Shown: piece by piece, positions 14,152 through 23,762 of the stretch | Layout of the letters: every line of letters begins with the position of its first letter | How positions within the stretch are numbered: the first letter of the stretch is position 1 | From: Paucidesulfovibrio longus DSM 6739 | Lineage (GTDB): Bacteria; Desulfobacterota; Desulfovibrionia; Desulfovibrionales; Desulfovibrionaceae | DNA length: 64,000 nucleotides | Direction: 5' to 3' | Assembly: GCF_000420485.1 (NCBI RefSeq) | Contig: NZ_ATVA01000012.1 | Span: 1-64,000, forward strand | Notes under the pieces: generated by a model | What the model was told of the DNA's origin: nothing | The model's database searches: none | The model's input: the letters and a program-made list of their open reading frames with translations, nothing else | Position numbers and translations under genes: made by a program

Positions 14152-15080
14152 AAACCGGTCAGCAGAGAACCTGGCTCAGCTTTGTTCAACGAGTCCTGCG
14201 GGCAGTGTTTCCGGCTTTGCTGCTGAGCGGCCTGACGGCCCCGGTTCTTGCCGCCCCTATCACCTTCAATACCGCCTTGCCGGTCGCCCGGGGAGAAGGG
14301 ATCTTCCGCGCCCAATTCAAGTATTTAACCGCCTCGGATGACGGTCCCGGAAATCGAGACCTTACGGTCGGGATGGTTCCGTTGGTCGGAGTGTATGGCC
14401 TGACCGAAAAATGGGCACTGTTCGGCATTTTCCCCTATCTGGACAAGGAATTGGAAGTAAACACCCCTTCGGGCAGGCGCACCCGAGATGTTTCAGGACT
14501 TGGGGATACCACCCTTCTGGCCCGCTACACGGTTTTCCAGCAAGACCGACCTGGGCAGACCTTCCGCATCGCCCCCTTTGTCGGCATCGAGACCCCGACG
14601 GGGAAGGATAACGAGAACGACTCCCTGGGCCGTCTGCCCCAGCCGTTACAGCTCGGTTCCGGTTCCTGGGACCCCCTGCTGGGAGTCGTGACCACTTGGC
14701 AGACCCTGGAGCGGCAGGTCGATGCCGCCCTCTCCTACAAGGCCAACACAGAGGCGAACGATTTCGAGTTCGGCGACGTGGCCCGCTTCGACCTCTCCTA
14801 CCAGCACCGGCTGTGGCCCCGTAAGCTGGGTCCCGGAGTTCCGGCTTTTCTTTACGGCGTGCTGGAAAGCAACCTGATCTGGCAGGACCAGAACGAGGTC
14901 GGCGGCCAAAAAGATTCCGATTCCGGTGGCACAACCCTCTATCTGGCCCCGGGAATCCAGTGGGTAACGAAACGAACTGTCCTTGAATCGGCGGTGCAGC
15001 TCCCCCTCATCCAGGACCTCAAAGGCAACGCACTGGAAAATGATTTCATCTGGACCCTGAGTTTTCGTCTCAACTTCTAG
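14148..15080 (+). CDS. Outer-membrane beta-barrel, MetA-pathway (phenol_MetA_deg) transporter-like
   Basis: The 310-aa protein has a signal peptide ending near APVLAA. Alternating beta-strand sequence and a C-terminal phenylalanine (SFRLNF) are typical of outer-membrane barrels. Blocks such as GVYGLTEKWALFGIFPY, GDTTLLARYTVF and FVGIETPTGKDNEND resemble the transporter family named after the phenol-degradation meta pathway. No such pathway lies nearby. It overlaps the HMA gene by 4 bp, so an envelope route for mercury is the contextual guess. Confidence 0.75.
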   Translation: MKTGQQRTWLSFVQRVLRAVFPALLLSGLTAPVLAAPITFNTALPVARGEGIFRAQFKYLTASDDGPGNRDLTVGMVPLVGVYGLTEKWALFGIFPYLDKELEVNTPSGRRTRDVSGLGDTTLLARYTVFQQDRPGQTFRIAPFVGIETPTGKDNENDSLGRLPQPLQLGSGSWDPLLGVVTTWQTLERQVDAALSYKANTEANDFEFGDVARFDLSYQHRLWPRKLGPGVPAFLYGVLESNLIWQDQNEVGGQKDSDSGGTTLYLAPGIQWVTKRTVLESAVQLPLIQDLKGNALENDFIWTLSFRLNF

Positions 15081-15093
15081 GGGATGACGGCTT

Positions 15094-16071
15094 GTGCGGA
15101 CAAAGCGTGCCTTCCTGATATTCACCATAGTGGTTTTGCTCGTCATTCTAGCTGTTTTGTCAAGCCGCCAGTGGTTTCCCCGTCCGCAGGAAGCCCCTTA
15201 CCGCTTTATCCTTTCCTGGGGAAAATCGGGTAGCGGTCCCGGTGAATTTCATAATCCGATCGGTATCGCCATCGCGGGCGACCGGGTTTTCGTCAGCGAT
15301 GCAGGAAACCATCGCATCCAGGTTTTCGACCGGGCAGGAAACTTCCTGTTTTCCTTCGGCCATCAGGGGGCCCGGCTGGGCGAACTGGGGCGGCCAATGC
15401 ACATGGAAGCAAAAGGCGGAAAGCTGTACGTGGCGGATTACCTGAACGACAGGGTTCAGGTCTTTTCCTTGGACGGAAAACCGTTAAGAACGATCGGAAG
15501 TCCCGGGTCTGGACCCGGCCAGTTCGATGCTCCCTCCGGGATGGCGGTTGATGATGAGGGACTGCTCTATGTGGTCGACTTTTTCAACCACCGAGTGCAA
15601 GTCCTCGACGCCGAGGGAAGATTTATCAAGCAATTCGGCAAAACTGGAGAAAAAGGCATCTGGGCAGCTCTTTTCAATTACCCCACCGACGTCGAACTCC
15701 TTCCAAATGGCCGCCTCATTGTGGCGGACGCCTATAACGACCGTGTCCAGGTCTTCGATCCAAACGGAAAGTTTCTGCACAAGTGGGGCGGCCCCTTCGC
15801 CATCGACATTCCGGGCAGTGCCCCCGGCTGGTTCAAAGTCGCTACTGGAGTGGCGATAGACCGGCAAGGAAGCATCTTTGTTGCGGATTTTTACAATCAC
15901 CGGGTGCAAAAGTTTTCTTCAGATGGCACTTTTTTGGTGCGTCTCGGAAACGAGGGTAGCGACCCCGGCCAGCTCAAGTTGCCGACGGACATGGCCGTAG
16001 ACGAGGGTGGGAATGTGTATGTCGTGGATTTCGGGAATGACCGGATTCAGAAGTTTGGCCCTCCAGAATAG
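15094..16071 (+). CDS. Membrane-anchored NHL-repeat beta-propeller protein
   Basis: The 325-aa protein has one N-terminal TM anchor (FLIFTIVVLLVILAVL) and about six NHL repeats. Each has the pattern P-G/S-I-A-V-D...VFVSDAGNHRIQVFD (VYVADYLNDRVQVF, LYVVDFFNHRVQVL, LIVADAYNDRVQVF, IFVADFYNHRVQKF, VYVVDFGNDRIQKF). It starts with GTG at 15094, 13 bp after the barrel gene, and is probably the last gene of the second MerR unit. NHL propellers are binding scaffolds; the ligand is unknown. Confidence 0.8.
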   Translation: MRTKRAFLIFTIVVLLVILAVLSSRQWFPRPQEAPYRFILSWGKSGSGPGEFHNPIGIAIAGDRVFVSDAGNHRIQVFDRAGNFLFSFGHQGARLGELGRPMHMEAKGGKLYVADYLNDRVQVFSLDGKPLRTIGSPGSGPGQFDAPSGMAVDDEGLLYVVDFFNHRVQVLDAEGRFIKQFGKTGEKGIWAALFNYPTDVELLPNGRLIVADAYNDRVQVFDPNGKFLHKWGGPFAIDIPGSAPGWFKVATGVAIDRQGSIFVADFYNHRVQKFSSDGTFLVRLGNEGSDPGQLKLPTDMAVDEGGNVYVVDFGNDRIQKFGPPE

Positions 16072-16268
16072 GCTCTTTAAGAGCTTTCCCCAGTAGGTTC
16101 TTATCTTGGCAAGCCGTTGTTCACATTCTCCCATAATTCCTAAGCTGTGGGGCTGTTGAACCAGGAAAAGTGGTGGACACAACTTTTGTCCAATAAGTTG
16201 TTTCAATTTGTTTGGGGGCGGTCAAAAGAAGGTGAGTTTAGGGCCTACAACTCCCGCATTGCCCCTCT

Positions 16269-16983
<715 letters not shown>

Positions 16984-19900
16984 ATGCCTGTCGATTTTTT
17001 AACCGAAGAGCAGAAGTCCGGGTACGGCCAGTTTTCAGGGGAGCCAAACGAAGCACAGCTTGCGCGTTACTTTCTTCTCGATGAAGCCGACCATGCCTTT
17101 ATCTCTGAGCGGCGGGGAGAACCGAATCGGCTCGGGTTTGCCTTGCAAATTACGGTTGCCCGGTTTTTAGGAACCCTCCTTTCTGACCTCACCGTTGTTC
17201 CGCAAAACGTTCAGGTCTTCGTAGCAAACCAATTATCGATAAAAGACATCAAGGTATTATCTGGCTACGCCAAGCGGGGAAACACTCGATGGGAACACAT
17301 GGCCCTGATCCGCAGCCAATATGGTTACCATGACTTTGGCAGCCCACCCTGGTCGTTTCGGCTGAGCCGACTGCTTTACTCTCGTGCCTGGATCAGCAAC
17401 GAGAGGCCCAGTCTGATGTTCGACTTTGCCACTGCTTGGCTGATTCAGCACAAGGTGCTTCTCCCCGGCGCGACAACACTCACACGCCTGATTTCGGAAA
17501 TCCGCGAACGAGCTACCAACCGCCTATGGCGGCGACTATCATCACTGCCATCGGATGAGCAGAAAAACCAACTTGATGGTCTTTTGGAAATTCCAGAGGG
17601 GCAGCGCAACTCCCAATTTGACCGATTTCGAAAAGGCCCTGTCACCATCAGCGGCCCTGCATTTAACGAAGCGGTGAATCGCTACAAAGAACTAGAAGGA
17701 TTTGGGGTCACGAACCTCGATTTTTCGCATGTCCCTCCAGCTCGCCTGAAAAGCCTTGCGCGACATGCCGGGATGATCTCTATGTATAAGATCGCTCGCA
17801 TGGCGGACGACAAGCGCACTGGTGTTCTGGTCGCTTTTGTCAAAGCCTTTGAAACCATGGCCCTTGACGATGCCTTGGATGTGTTGGATTTGTTGATTGC
17901 CAACATTGCCGGTGAGGCGAAAAAGGTCGGCCAGAAAAAACGCTTACGTTCCTTGAAAGATCTGGACCAATCGGCCCTGACCCTGGCTGAAGTCTGTGCC
18001 ATGATTCTCAATGACGAAACGGAAGATGGCCGTTTGAGGAAGGCGATATATTCCAGGATTTCGAAAGAGGATCTGGCGAAAACCATCCTGACAGTTCACG
18101 ACCTGGCCAGGCCCTCGGATGAGAGCTTTCAGAAGGAGATGATGGAACAATATGGCCGGGTGCGGCGCTTTCTCCCAAAACTGCTCAGCGATATCGTTTT
18201 CAACGCTGCTCCCGCAGGGCAAGCGACCCTGGACGCCTTGAATTACTTGGCTGTAGATGGCATTAAGCGAACACAATACCTGGATAATCCACCTCTTGAT
18301 ATAATTTCAGGCCCCTGGAAACGCCTGGTCTTTGACCAGGAGGGCCGTGTGACCCGGCGCGGCTACACGCTCTGTCTTCTGGATAAGCTGCAGGATGCTC
18401 TGCGCAGACGGGACATTTACGTTGAACAGAGTGATCGCTGGGGCGATCCCAGAGCCAAACTCCTGCAAGGAGCTGAGTGGCAGGCCAATCGCGTTCAGGT
18501 TTGCCGTTCACTCGGTCATCCCATCAAACCCAAAGAAGCAATTGCCGGCTTGGTCCATCAACTGGATGCAACCTACAAACAGGTCGCATCCAATTTTGAC
18601 CAAAATACTGCTGTGAACCTTGATCTGAATGGCAAGACTCCTTCTCTGACCATTACCAACCTGGAAAAGCTGGAAGAGCCTGAAAGCTTGAGCAGACTGA
18701 GCGAGCAGGTCATTGGCCTGTTGCCTGCGGTGGACCTCACTGAACTGCTACTGGAAATCCATGCCCATACCGGTTTTGCTGACGAGTTCACGCATGTGAG
18801 TGAAGCCAATGCCCGCGCCGAAGATCTGAATGTCAGTATCTGTGCGGTTTTGTTAGCAGAAGCCTGTAATATCGGCCTGGAACCTTTGATCAAACATCAG
18901 GTTCCGGCTTTGACGCGACACCGTCTCAGTTGGGCGAAACAGAACTACCTTCGCTCAGAAACGCTCATCCGAGCCAATGCACGGTTGGTTGATTACCAGG
19001 CCCTCTTACCCTTAGCAAGGAAGTGGGGTGGCGGTGAAGTCGCCTCCGCCGATGGGATGCGATTTGTGACCCCCATCCGAACCATCAATGCCGGCCCCAA
19101 CCGAAAGTATTTCGGCTCACAGCGGGGGATCACCTGGTACAATTTCGTTTCTGATCAATACTCCGGTTTCCACGGCATTGTTATTCCTGGAACATTGCGG
19201 GATTCCATCTTTGTCTTAGAAGGACTGCTGGAACAGCAGACCGGCCTGAACCCAACAGAAATCATGACTGACACCAGCGGCACCAGCAACATGGTCTTTG
19301 GCCTGTTCTGGCTGCTGGGTTATCAGTTCTCCCCACGCTTGGCCGATGCCGGGGAAGCGGTCTTCTGGCGGGTTGATAAGGATGCTGATTACGGACCTTT
19401 GAATGATTTGGCTCGCGGTCGGGTGAATGTCTCGAAGATTGAACAACACTGGGATGACATGATGAGGATCGCCGGTTCCTTGAAGCTTGGAACTGTTCAA
19501 GCCTCTGAGTTGATCCGCTCGTTGCTGAAAAGTGAACGGCCATCGAGCCTTGCGCAGGCCATTATTGAAGCGGGCCGTATCAACAAAACCCTCTACCTGC
19601 TTAACTACATTGATGACGAAGATTACCGCCGTCGCATCCTCACCCAATTGAATCGTGGTGAAGGACGCCACGCAGTCGCCCGTGCAATTTGCTATGGACA
19701 GCGCGGTGAGATCCGTAAGCGTTACCGTGAAGGGCAGGAGGATCAACTGGGGGCCCTGGGGCTGGTCACCAACGCTCTGATTTTATGGAACACCATTTAT
19801 ATGCAGGCAGCGCTCGATCATCTTCGCCAACAGTCCGTTGTGATCCATGAGGATGACGAAGCCAGACTTTCCCCCTTGGTGCATGGCCATGTCAATATGC

Positions 19901-19992
19901 TGGGGCATTATTCCTTTACTTTGGCGGAAACTGTCATGAAGGGAAAACTTAGACCTCTGAATCAGCCGGTTGAGATGCTCATAAGTGCTTAG
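16984..19992 (+). CDS. tnpA: Tn3-family transposase TnpA
   Basis: A full-length 1002-aa replicative DDE transposase. The catalytic core region includes MTDTSGTSNMVFGLFWLLGY (Asp), VSKIEQHWDDMMR, and the C-terminal block RGEGRHAVARAICYGQRGEI ending in LGLVTNALILWNTIYMQAAL. The ATG at 16984 follows GGGGGA; a TTG directly upstream is in frame. Its stop lies inside the right inverted repeat, as is usual in Tn3 elements. No frameshift was seen, so it is likely functional. Confidence 0.95.
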   Translation: MPVDFLTEEQKSGYGQFSGEPNEAQLARYFLLDEADHAFISERRGEPNRLGFALQITVARFLGTLLSDLTVVPQNVQVFVANQLSIKDIKVLSGYAKRGNTRWEHMALIRSQYGYHDFGSPPWSFRLSRLLYSRAWISNERPSLMFDFATAWLIQHKVLLPGATTLTRLISEIRERATNRLWRRLSSLPSDEQKNQLDGLLEIPEGQRNSQFDRFRKGPVTISGPAFNEAVNRYKELEGFGVTNLDFSHVPPARLKSLARHAGMISMYKIARMADDKRTGVLVAFVKAFETMALDDALDVLDLLIANIAGEAKKVGQKKRLRSLKDLDQSALTLAEVCAMILNDETEDGRLRKAIYSRISKEDLAKTILTVHDLARPSDESFQKEMMEQYGRVRRFLPKLLSDIVFNAAPAGQATLDALNYLAVDGIKRTQYLDNPPLDIISGPWKRLVFDQEGRVTRRGYTLCLLDKLQDALRRRDIYVEQSDRWGDPRAKLLQGAEWQANRVQVCRSLGHPIKPKEAIAGLVHQLDATYKQVASNFDQNTAVNLDLNGKTPSLTITNLEKLEEPESLSRLSEQVIGLLPAVDLTELLLEIHAHTGFADEFTHVSEANARAEDLNVSICAVLLAEACNIGLEPLIKHQVPALTRHRLSWAKQNYLRSETLIRANARLVDYQALLPLARKWGGGEVASADGMRFVTPIRTINAGPNRKYFGSQRGITWYNFVSDQYSGFHGIVIPGTLRDSIFVLEGLLEQQTGLNPTEIMTDTSGTSNMVFGLFWLLGYQFSPRLADAGEAVFWRVDKDADYGPLNDLARGRVNVSKIEQHWDDMMRIAGSLKLGTVQASELIRSLLKSERPSSLAQAIIEAGRINKTLYLLNYIDDEDYRRRILTQLNRGEGRHAVARAICYGQRGEIRKRYREGQEDQLGALGLVTNALILWNTIYMQAALDHLRQQSVVIHEDDEARLSPLVHGHVNMLGHYSFTLAETVMKGKLRPLNQPVEMLISA

Positions 19993-20025
19993 CGTGGTTT
20001 TTCGTTCCATTGGGCTTCAGACCCC
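19988..20025 (-). repeat. Right 38-bp inverted repeat of the Tn3 transposon
   Basis: It starts CTTAGCGTGG and ends AGACCCC. It is the perfect reverse complement of 3585-3622 and overlaps the tnpA stop codon. Confidence 0.95.
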
Positions 20026-20214
20026 GCTGACTGGTTTCGCCAGTGCGGATACGTGAAGAACACGGCGGCCTCTTTGCTCTGGGCGCAGGAAAATGCCCTC
20101 GATATTCAGCAGAAGCGGGTCGAATATTATCTCAAATGGCAGGCGAAGCCGGAAATGGAAAAGCCCCGGCTGAATCCGACGGATGGCGTGGTTACGACGC
20201 TCAATGCGCAGTAG
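20026..20214 (+). pseudogene. 3' part of the lipoprotein gene split by the transposon, with right GCTGA duplication
   Basis: The first five bases, GCTGA (20026-20030), duplicate 3580-3584. Read in the frame of the left fragment, the segment gives ADWFRQCGYVKNTAASLLW and continues for 62 codons to TAG at 20212-20214. There is no start codon of its own. Together with 138 codons on the left it restores a 200-aa lipoprotein. Confidence 0.85.
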
Positions 20215-20235
20215 GCGTTTGGAAGATGTGATTTC

Positions 20236-20257
20236 ACGCCCCGGGTTTCCGGGGCGT
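20236..20257. terminator. Hairpin terminator between the lipoprotein and the aryl-polyene cluster
   Basis: ACGCCCCGG (20236-20244) pairs with CCGGGGCGT (20249-20257) around GTTT. Short T runs flank it on the right and A/T on the left. It lies between two convergent genes and may stop both transcripts. Confidence 0.65.
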
Positions 20258-20275
20258 TTCATCTTGAAGGAAGGG

Positions 20276-21412
20276 TCAGTCCCAGTCGCACAATTTGCCC
20301 ATGGCGTTGATGGGGAGCGAGTCCCCGAGGGTCAGCCTCCGGGGTGTTTCCGGGGCGGTGAGCCGATCCGCAAGAAAGGCGCGCAGCGAGGCGATCAATT
20401 CCTGCCGCGCCGGGGCCTGCAGCTCCGGAACAAGAAAGGCCTTGAGGCGTCCTCCTGGGTGATTCGCGTCCAGCCTTACGGTGCACTGCCGCACCCAAGG
20501 ATGTTCAAGGATGGCTTGTGCAACCTTCTCGGGGTACACGTTGACCCCAGCGACCTGCACGGCCTTGTCCTTGCGCCGCATGGGCTTGAAGCGGCCCGGT
20601 TCGGTCCAGTTCACCGCGTCTTGGAGTGGGTAGAATCGCTCTTTTTGGTCGGGCATGAGCCGCGTGACACCGTCTTGTTCCGGGGTAGACCGCCAGTATT
20701 CGAAGAGAAGGTAGGCGTTCGAGGGGGAGGTGCGCCAGCCCAGACCTCCGGTCTCCGATGATCCAAAGATTTCATAAAATCGCTCAACGCCGCAGGCCTG
20801 CAAGGTCCGGATCGTGTCCGCAGGACATGGTCCGCTGGAGGTGACGCAATGGACGCCGTCCGGGAAGAGCGGCTTGATTTCCGCCAGTGCGGACCAGAAG
20901 AGCGGGAAGCCGATGACGAGATCTCCGGAGGCGAGATTGTCCGCGAATGTGGGCAGGGGCAGCGGCGGGGCGTATCGGGTGGGGGCGCTGAGGGCGAGGG
21001 GAAGCATGACTCCGAAAAGGAATCCGTAGATGTGGTGACGCGGAACCACGCTGAAGACGCGGGTGCGATTTTTGTAGAGCTTGGCCTGTGCGAGGATTTC
21101 CTGCTCCAACAGATCGTAGCTTTGCGGAACCCGGACGGGCCTGTCCGTGGAGCCGGAGGTGCGGAAGAAAAGTTTTTCGGGTCTGCCCTGAAGGTTGGCC
21201 GCGATCGCCTCGGCCCAAGCAGCGAGGTCTGGCCGGGCGGTCTGGAGGAGCGATTCGGGCAGATCGAAGAACTCGGCGGCGGAACAGGCGAGGGCCGGGG
21301 GCGGGGACAGCGGTAGGCGATCTCCGCCCATTGCCGCGCCCAGGCCCACGTGCGCTTCGAGCATGCTTTGCAGCACGGAAAGGATGCCGTCCCTGGTCAG
21401 CTGGAGGCTCAT
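20276..21412 (-). CDS. apeH: Aryl-polyene AMP ligase (ApeH-like acyl-CoA/ACP synthetase)
   Basis: This adenylate-forming enzyme of 378 aa probably activates the aryl acid starter for loading on an ACP. The AMP-binding loop is FFRTSGSTDRP, the A5 motif is FYEIFGSSETGGLGWR, and the ANL C-terminal motif is RRKDKAVQVAGVNVYPEKVA with a final PINAMGKL. It is shorter than acyl-CoA ligases, as usual for ApeH. It is the last gene of the leftward cluster and overlaps the chain-length-factor gene by 4 bp. Confidence 0.82.
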   Translation of the reverse strand: MSLQLTRDGILSVLQSMLEAHVGLGAAMGGDRLPLSPPPALACSAAEFFDLPESLLQTARPDLAAWAEAIAANLQGRPEKLFFRTSGSTDRPVRVPQSYDLLEQEILAQAKLYKNRTRVFSVVPRHHIYGFLFGVMLPLALSAPTRYAPPLPLPTFADNLASGDLVIGFPLFWSALAEIKPLFPDGVHCVTSSGPCPADTIRTLQACGVERFYEIFGSSETGGLGWRTSPSNAYLLFEYWRSTPEQDGVTRLMPDQKERFYPLQDAVNWTEPGRFKPMRRKDKAVQVAGVNVYPEKVAQAILEHPWVRQCTVRLDANHPGGRLKAFLVPELQAPARQELIASLRAFLADRLTAPETPRRLTLGDSLPINAMGKLCDWD

Positions 21413-22320
21413 GGTTGCTCCTGGGAGGGGGTCGCTCCGATGCAGTGGACCTGGTCCTCTCGGTCGCAGCTGACGCAGAGCGTGGAAGGGTTTTCAGGCA
21501 AAATCAGGGCCAGAGCCAACTCGAAGGCCTGGGCCACGGGCATGTCTCCCCAGTGCGGGACATGACAGGAAGCACGGATTTCATGGTCTTTGGGCGGTCG
21601 GTCGGCGAACACCGTCTGCTCATGCGTCCGGTTCTTCAGTTCCCGAGCGCCAATTGTGTGGATTTCTCTGATCCGTCCGCGTTTTGCCTTGCCGGTGTCC
21701 TGTTCGAGAAGCAAGAAGGCCGCTCCTTCGCCCTGGGGCAGGTGAGGATCGGAAGGCTCTGCAAGCTGTGCGCGGCAATGGGGAAGCACGGGCGAATATT
21801 CGTCCACGGCTCCAAACAGGACGCGCTCGACCCGTCCTTCCGCAAGCCAAAGCCGGGCGGTGGCGAGTCCGTCGACTACCGAGCCCCGGAAGCGGCTGAC
21901 TGTGCAGCATGGCCCGGGCATCTTGAGCTGAATGCCGATCGTCGCCGCCGGAATGTTGTGCACGGACTGGGCGAACGCCAGTGGGGATACCAGGGCGGGG
22001 CCGTCGTCGATGAGCCCGTCGAGAAACTGGAACGTGGTTGCGACGGGACCGTATCCTGTTGCCAGGACGATGCCGGTGCTTCCGGAAGCGTCCGGGGAAA
22101 GCGCCGCATCCTCCAGGGCGAGATGGGCACCGAGCAGGGCGAGCTGGCTGAAGTGATCCATGCGCCGCAGGGCTCGCGCCGGCAGAAAGCGTTGGAGCGC
22201 GTCGACATCGGTCAGTCGCGGTTCGCCCGATGGAGGGCAGGGGCGGATTGCAGCACGCAGGGCGTCCAGTGTGCTGCCGAATGCTCCGGCTACGCCGATC
22301 CCCTGAACGGCAAGATTCAT
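21409..22320 (-). CDS. Ketosynthase-like chain-length factor (ApeC-like)
   Basis: The 303-aa protein resembles the N-terminal ketoacyl-synthase domain (VQGIGVAGAFGSTLDALRAA ... SPLAFAQSVHNIPAATIGIQ ... VVDGLATARLWLAEG). It lacks the two catalytic His motifs of true ketosynthases. In E. coli the ApeO ketosynthase pairs with the chain-length factor ApeC, and here the gene overlaps a complete ketosynthase by 4 bp. The ATG at 22320 forms the ATGA overlap; the open frame further upstream is a GC-rich extension into the neighbouring gene and is not used. Confidence 0.75.
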   Translation of the reverse strand: MNLAVQGIGVAGAFGSTLDALRAAIRPCPPSGEPRLTDVDALQRFLPARALRRMDHFSQLALLGAHLALEDAALSPDASGSTGIVLATGYGPVATTFQFLDGLIDDGPALVSPLAFAQSVHNIPAATIGIQLKMPGPCCTVSRFRGSVVDGLATARLWLAEGRVERVLFGAVDEYSPVLPHCRAQLAEPSDPHLPQGEGAAFLLLEQDTGKAKRGRIREIHTIGARELKNRTHEQTVFADRPPKDHEIRASCHVPHWGDMPVAQAFELALALILPENPSTLCVSCDREDQVHCIGATPSQEQP

Positions 22321-23510
22321 GCGTCCTCCCGGCGGAAAACCAAGGCGGAGTTGTTTCCGCCGAAGGCAAGGGATTGGCTCAGGGCATACCTCGCCGGGCA
22401 GGCCGTCCGCTCGCGGACAGGGCTCACGCGGCAGGCCGGGTCCGGCTGCTCGCAGCCTTTGCTGGCCGGAAGTTCTTCCCGATGGAGACAGACGAGGGTG
22501 AAGATTGCTTCCAGCGCACCCGCAGCCCCCAGGGTGTGGCCGGTGCAGCCCTTGGTCGCGGAGAGGGGTGTGTGCGGAAAGAGATCGAAAAGGACAGCTC
22601 CCTCGGCCACATCGTTGTTCGTGGTCGCAGTGCCATGGACATTCACGAATCCGATCTCCCGGGGCTCGATGTCGCTTCGCTGCACGGCGTCCCGCAGGGC
22701 CGAGCACAGTCCCTGTCCGTCGGGCCGGGGAGCGGTCAGGTGGTGGGCGTCGGCGCAGGTGCCGTACCCGAGCACCCCGCCCCGAAGCGGGGCTCGGCGT
22801 GACGCGGCGTGTTTCTGGGATTCCAGAACCAGCATTCCGGCTCCTTCGCCGAGGTTCAGGCCATTGCGAAGGGCGTCGAAGGGCCTGCAAGGCCCTTCGG
22901 AAGTAATTTGCAAGCTGATGAACCCGTTGTAGGTGATGGGGGTGAGTTCGTCGGCACCGCCGACCAGGGCGATGTCGCAGAGCCCCTGTCGGATCCAGCC
23001 CGCGCCGATGCCGATGGCGTCGGTGCCGGAAGAGCAGGCGTTGACAACGGTTTGGGCAGGACCGCTGAGTCCGAAGCGGGTAGCCAGGACCCGGGCCGGG
23101 TTGGACTCCAGATAACGGCGGATGTGAACCGGACCGGGATTTTCGCCGGACTTGAACCGCCGGTAGTATTCCTGGAAATTGAGGGACGCGCCGACCGTGG
23201 TGCCGATGCAGACACCCACCCGCAGTCCGGGGAGCCGGCTTTGGGGAAGCCCTGCGGAATTGAAGGCCTCCTGGGCGGCTGCCAAGGCGAAGAGCGAGGT
23301 GTCGAACAGCTCTGGTTCGCGCGGATGCCGCTCGAAGAAAGCCTCAGGCACTGCGAAGACCGGGTAGGATGTCTCGTGCCCGCATGTGAACCGCTCCGGC
23401 GGCCTGGGCGCGGGAGGCGCGCCGAAGAGCGTCGCCGTGTTCTCGGCGAGATTCAGGCCGCAGGCGCTGACGCACCCCAGCCCGGTGACGGCCACGGGAC
23501 GATCCGTCAT
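22317..23510 (-). CDS. Beta-ketoacyl-ACP synthase (ApeO-like)
   Basis: This condensing enzyme has 397 aa and a complete Cys-His-His triad: C159 in VVNACSSGTDAIG, H292 in NVHGTATTNND, and H325 in TKGCTGHTLGAAGALE. It probably extends the polyene chain with the adjacent chain-length factor. It overlaps the ACP gene upstream and the chain-length factor downstream through ATGA junctions. Confidence 0.85.
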   Translation of the reverse strand: MTDRPVAVTGLGCVSACGLNLAENTATLFGAPPAPRPPERFTCGHETSYPVFAVPEAFFERHPREPELFDTSLFALAAAQEAFNSAGLPQSRLPGLRVGVCIGTTVGASLNFQEYYRRFKSGENPGPVHIRRYLESNPARVLATRFGLSGPAQTVVNACSSGTDAIGIGAGWIRQGLCDIALVGGADELTPITYNGFISLQITSEGPCRPFDALRNGLNLGEGAGMLVLESQKHAASRRAPLRGGVLGYGTCADAHHLTAPRPDGQGLCSALRDAVQRSDIEPREIGFVNVHGTATTNNDVAEGAVLFDLFPHTPLSATKGCTGHTLGAAGALEAIFTLVCLHREELPASKGCEQPDPACRVSPVRERTACPARYALSQSLAFGGNNSALVFRREDA

Positions 23511-23761
23511 GACTTGCCGTTCGCCTCGATGAAGTCCACCAGCGTACGGAAGGTCTTGAAGGCCTGCTGGCCCTCGGCGACATCTTTTATCTTCAGCCCG
23601 AAATGCTTTTCCAGCAGCACGACCAGTTCGACTGCATCAAGCGAATCCAGTCCGAGCCCTTCGCCGAACAGGGGTTCGTCGGGTTCGATGTCCTGCGGGC
23701 CGAGGTCCGTGAGCTGGAGATGTGTGATGAGGATTTCCTTCAGTTTTTGGGAGGTGTCCAT
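23507..23761 (-). CDS. Acyl carrier protein 1 of the aryl-polyene cluster
   Basis: The 84-aa carrier protein has the phosphopantetheine site GLGLDSLDAVEL (Ser at about residue 39) and the expected four-helix pattern. It would carry the growing chain between ketosynthase, ketoreductase and dehydratase. The start ATG at 23761 follows the acyltransferase stop by 1 bp; the next gene overlaps by 4 bp. A second ACP is encoded at 32112-32396. Confidence 0.88.
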   Translation of the reverse strand: MDTSQKLKEILITHLQLTDLGPQDIEPDEPLFGEGLGLDSLDAVELVVLLEKHFGLKIKDVAEGQQAFKTFRTLVDFIEANGKS

Positions 23762-23762
23762 G

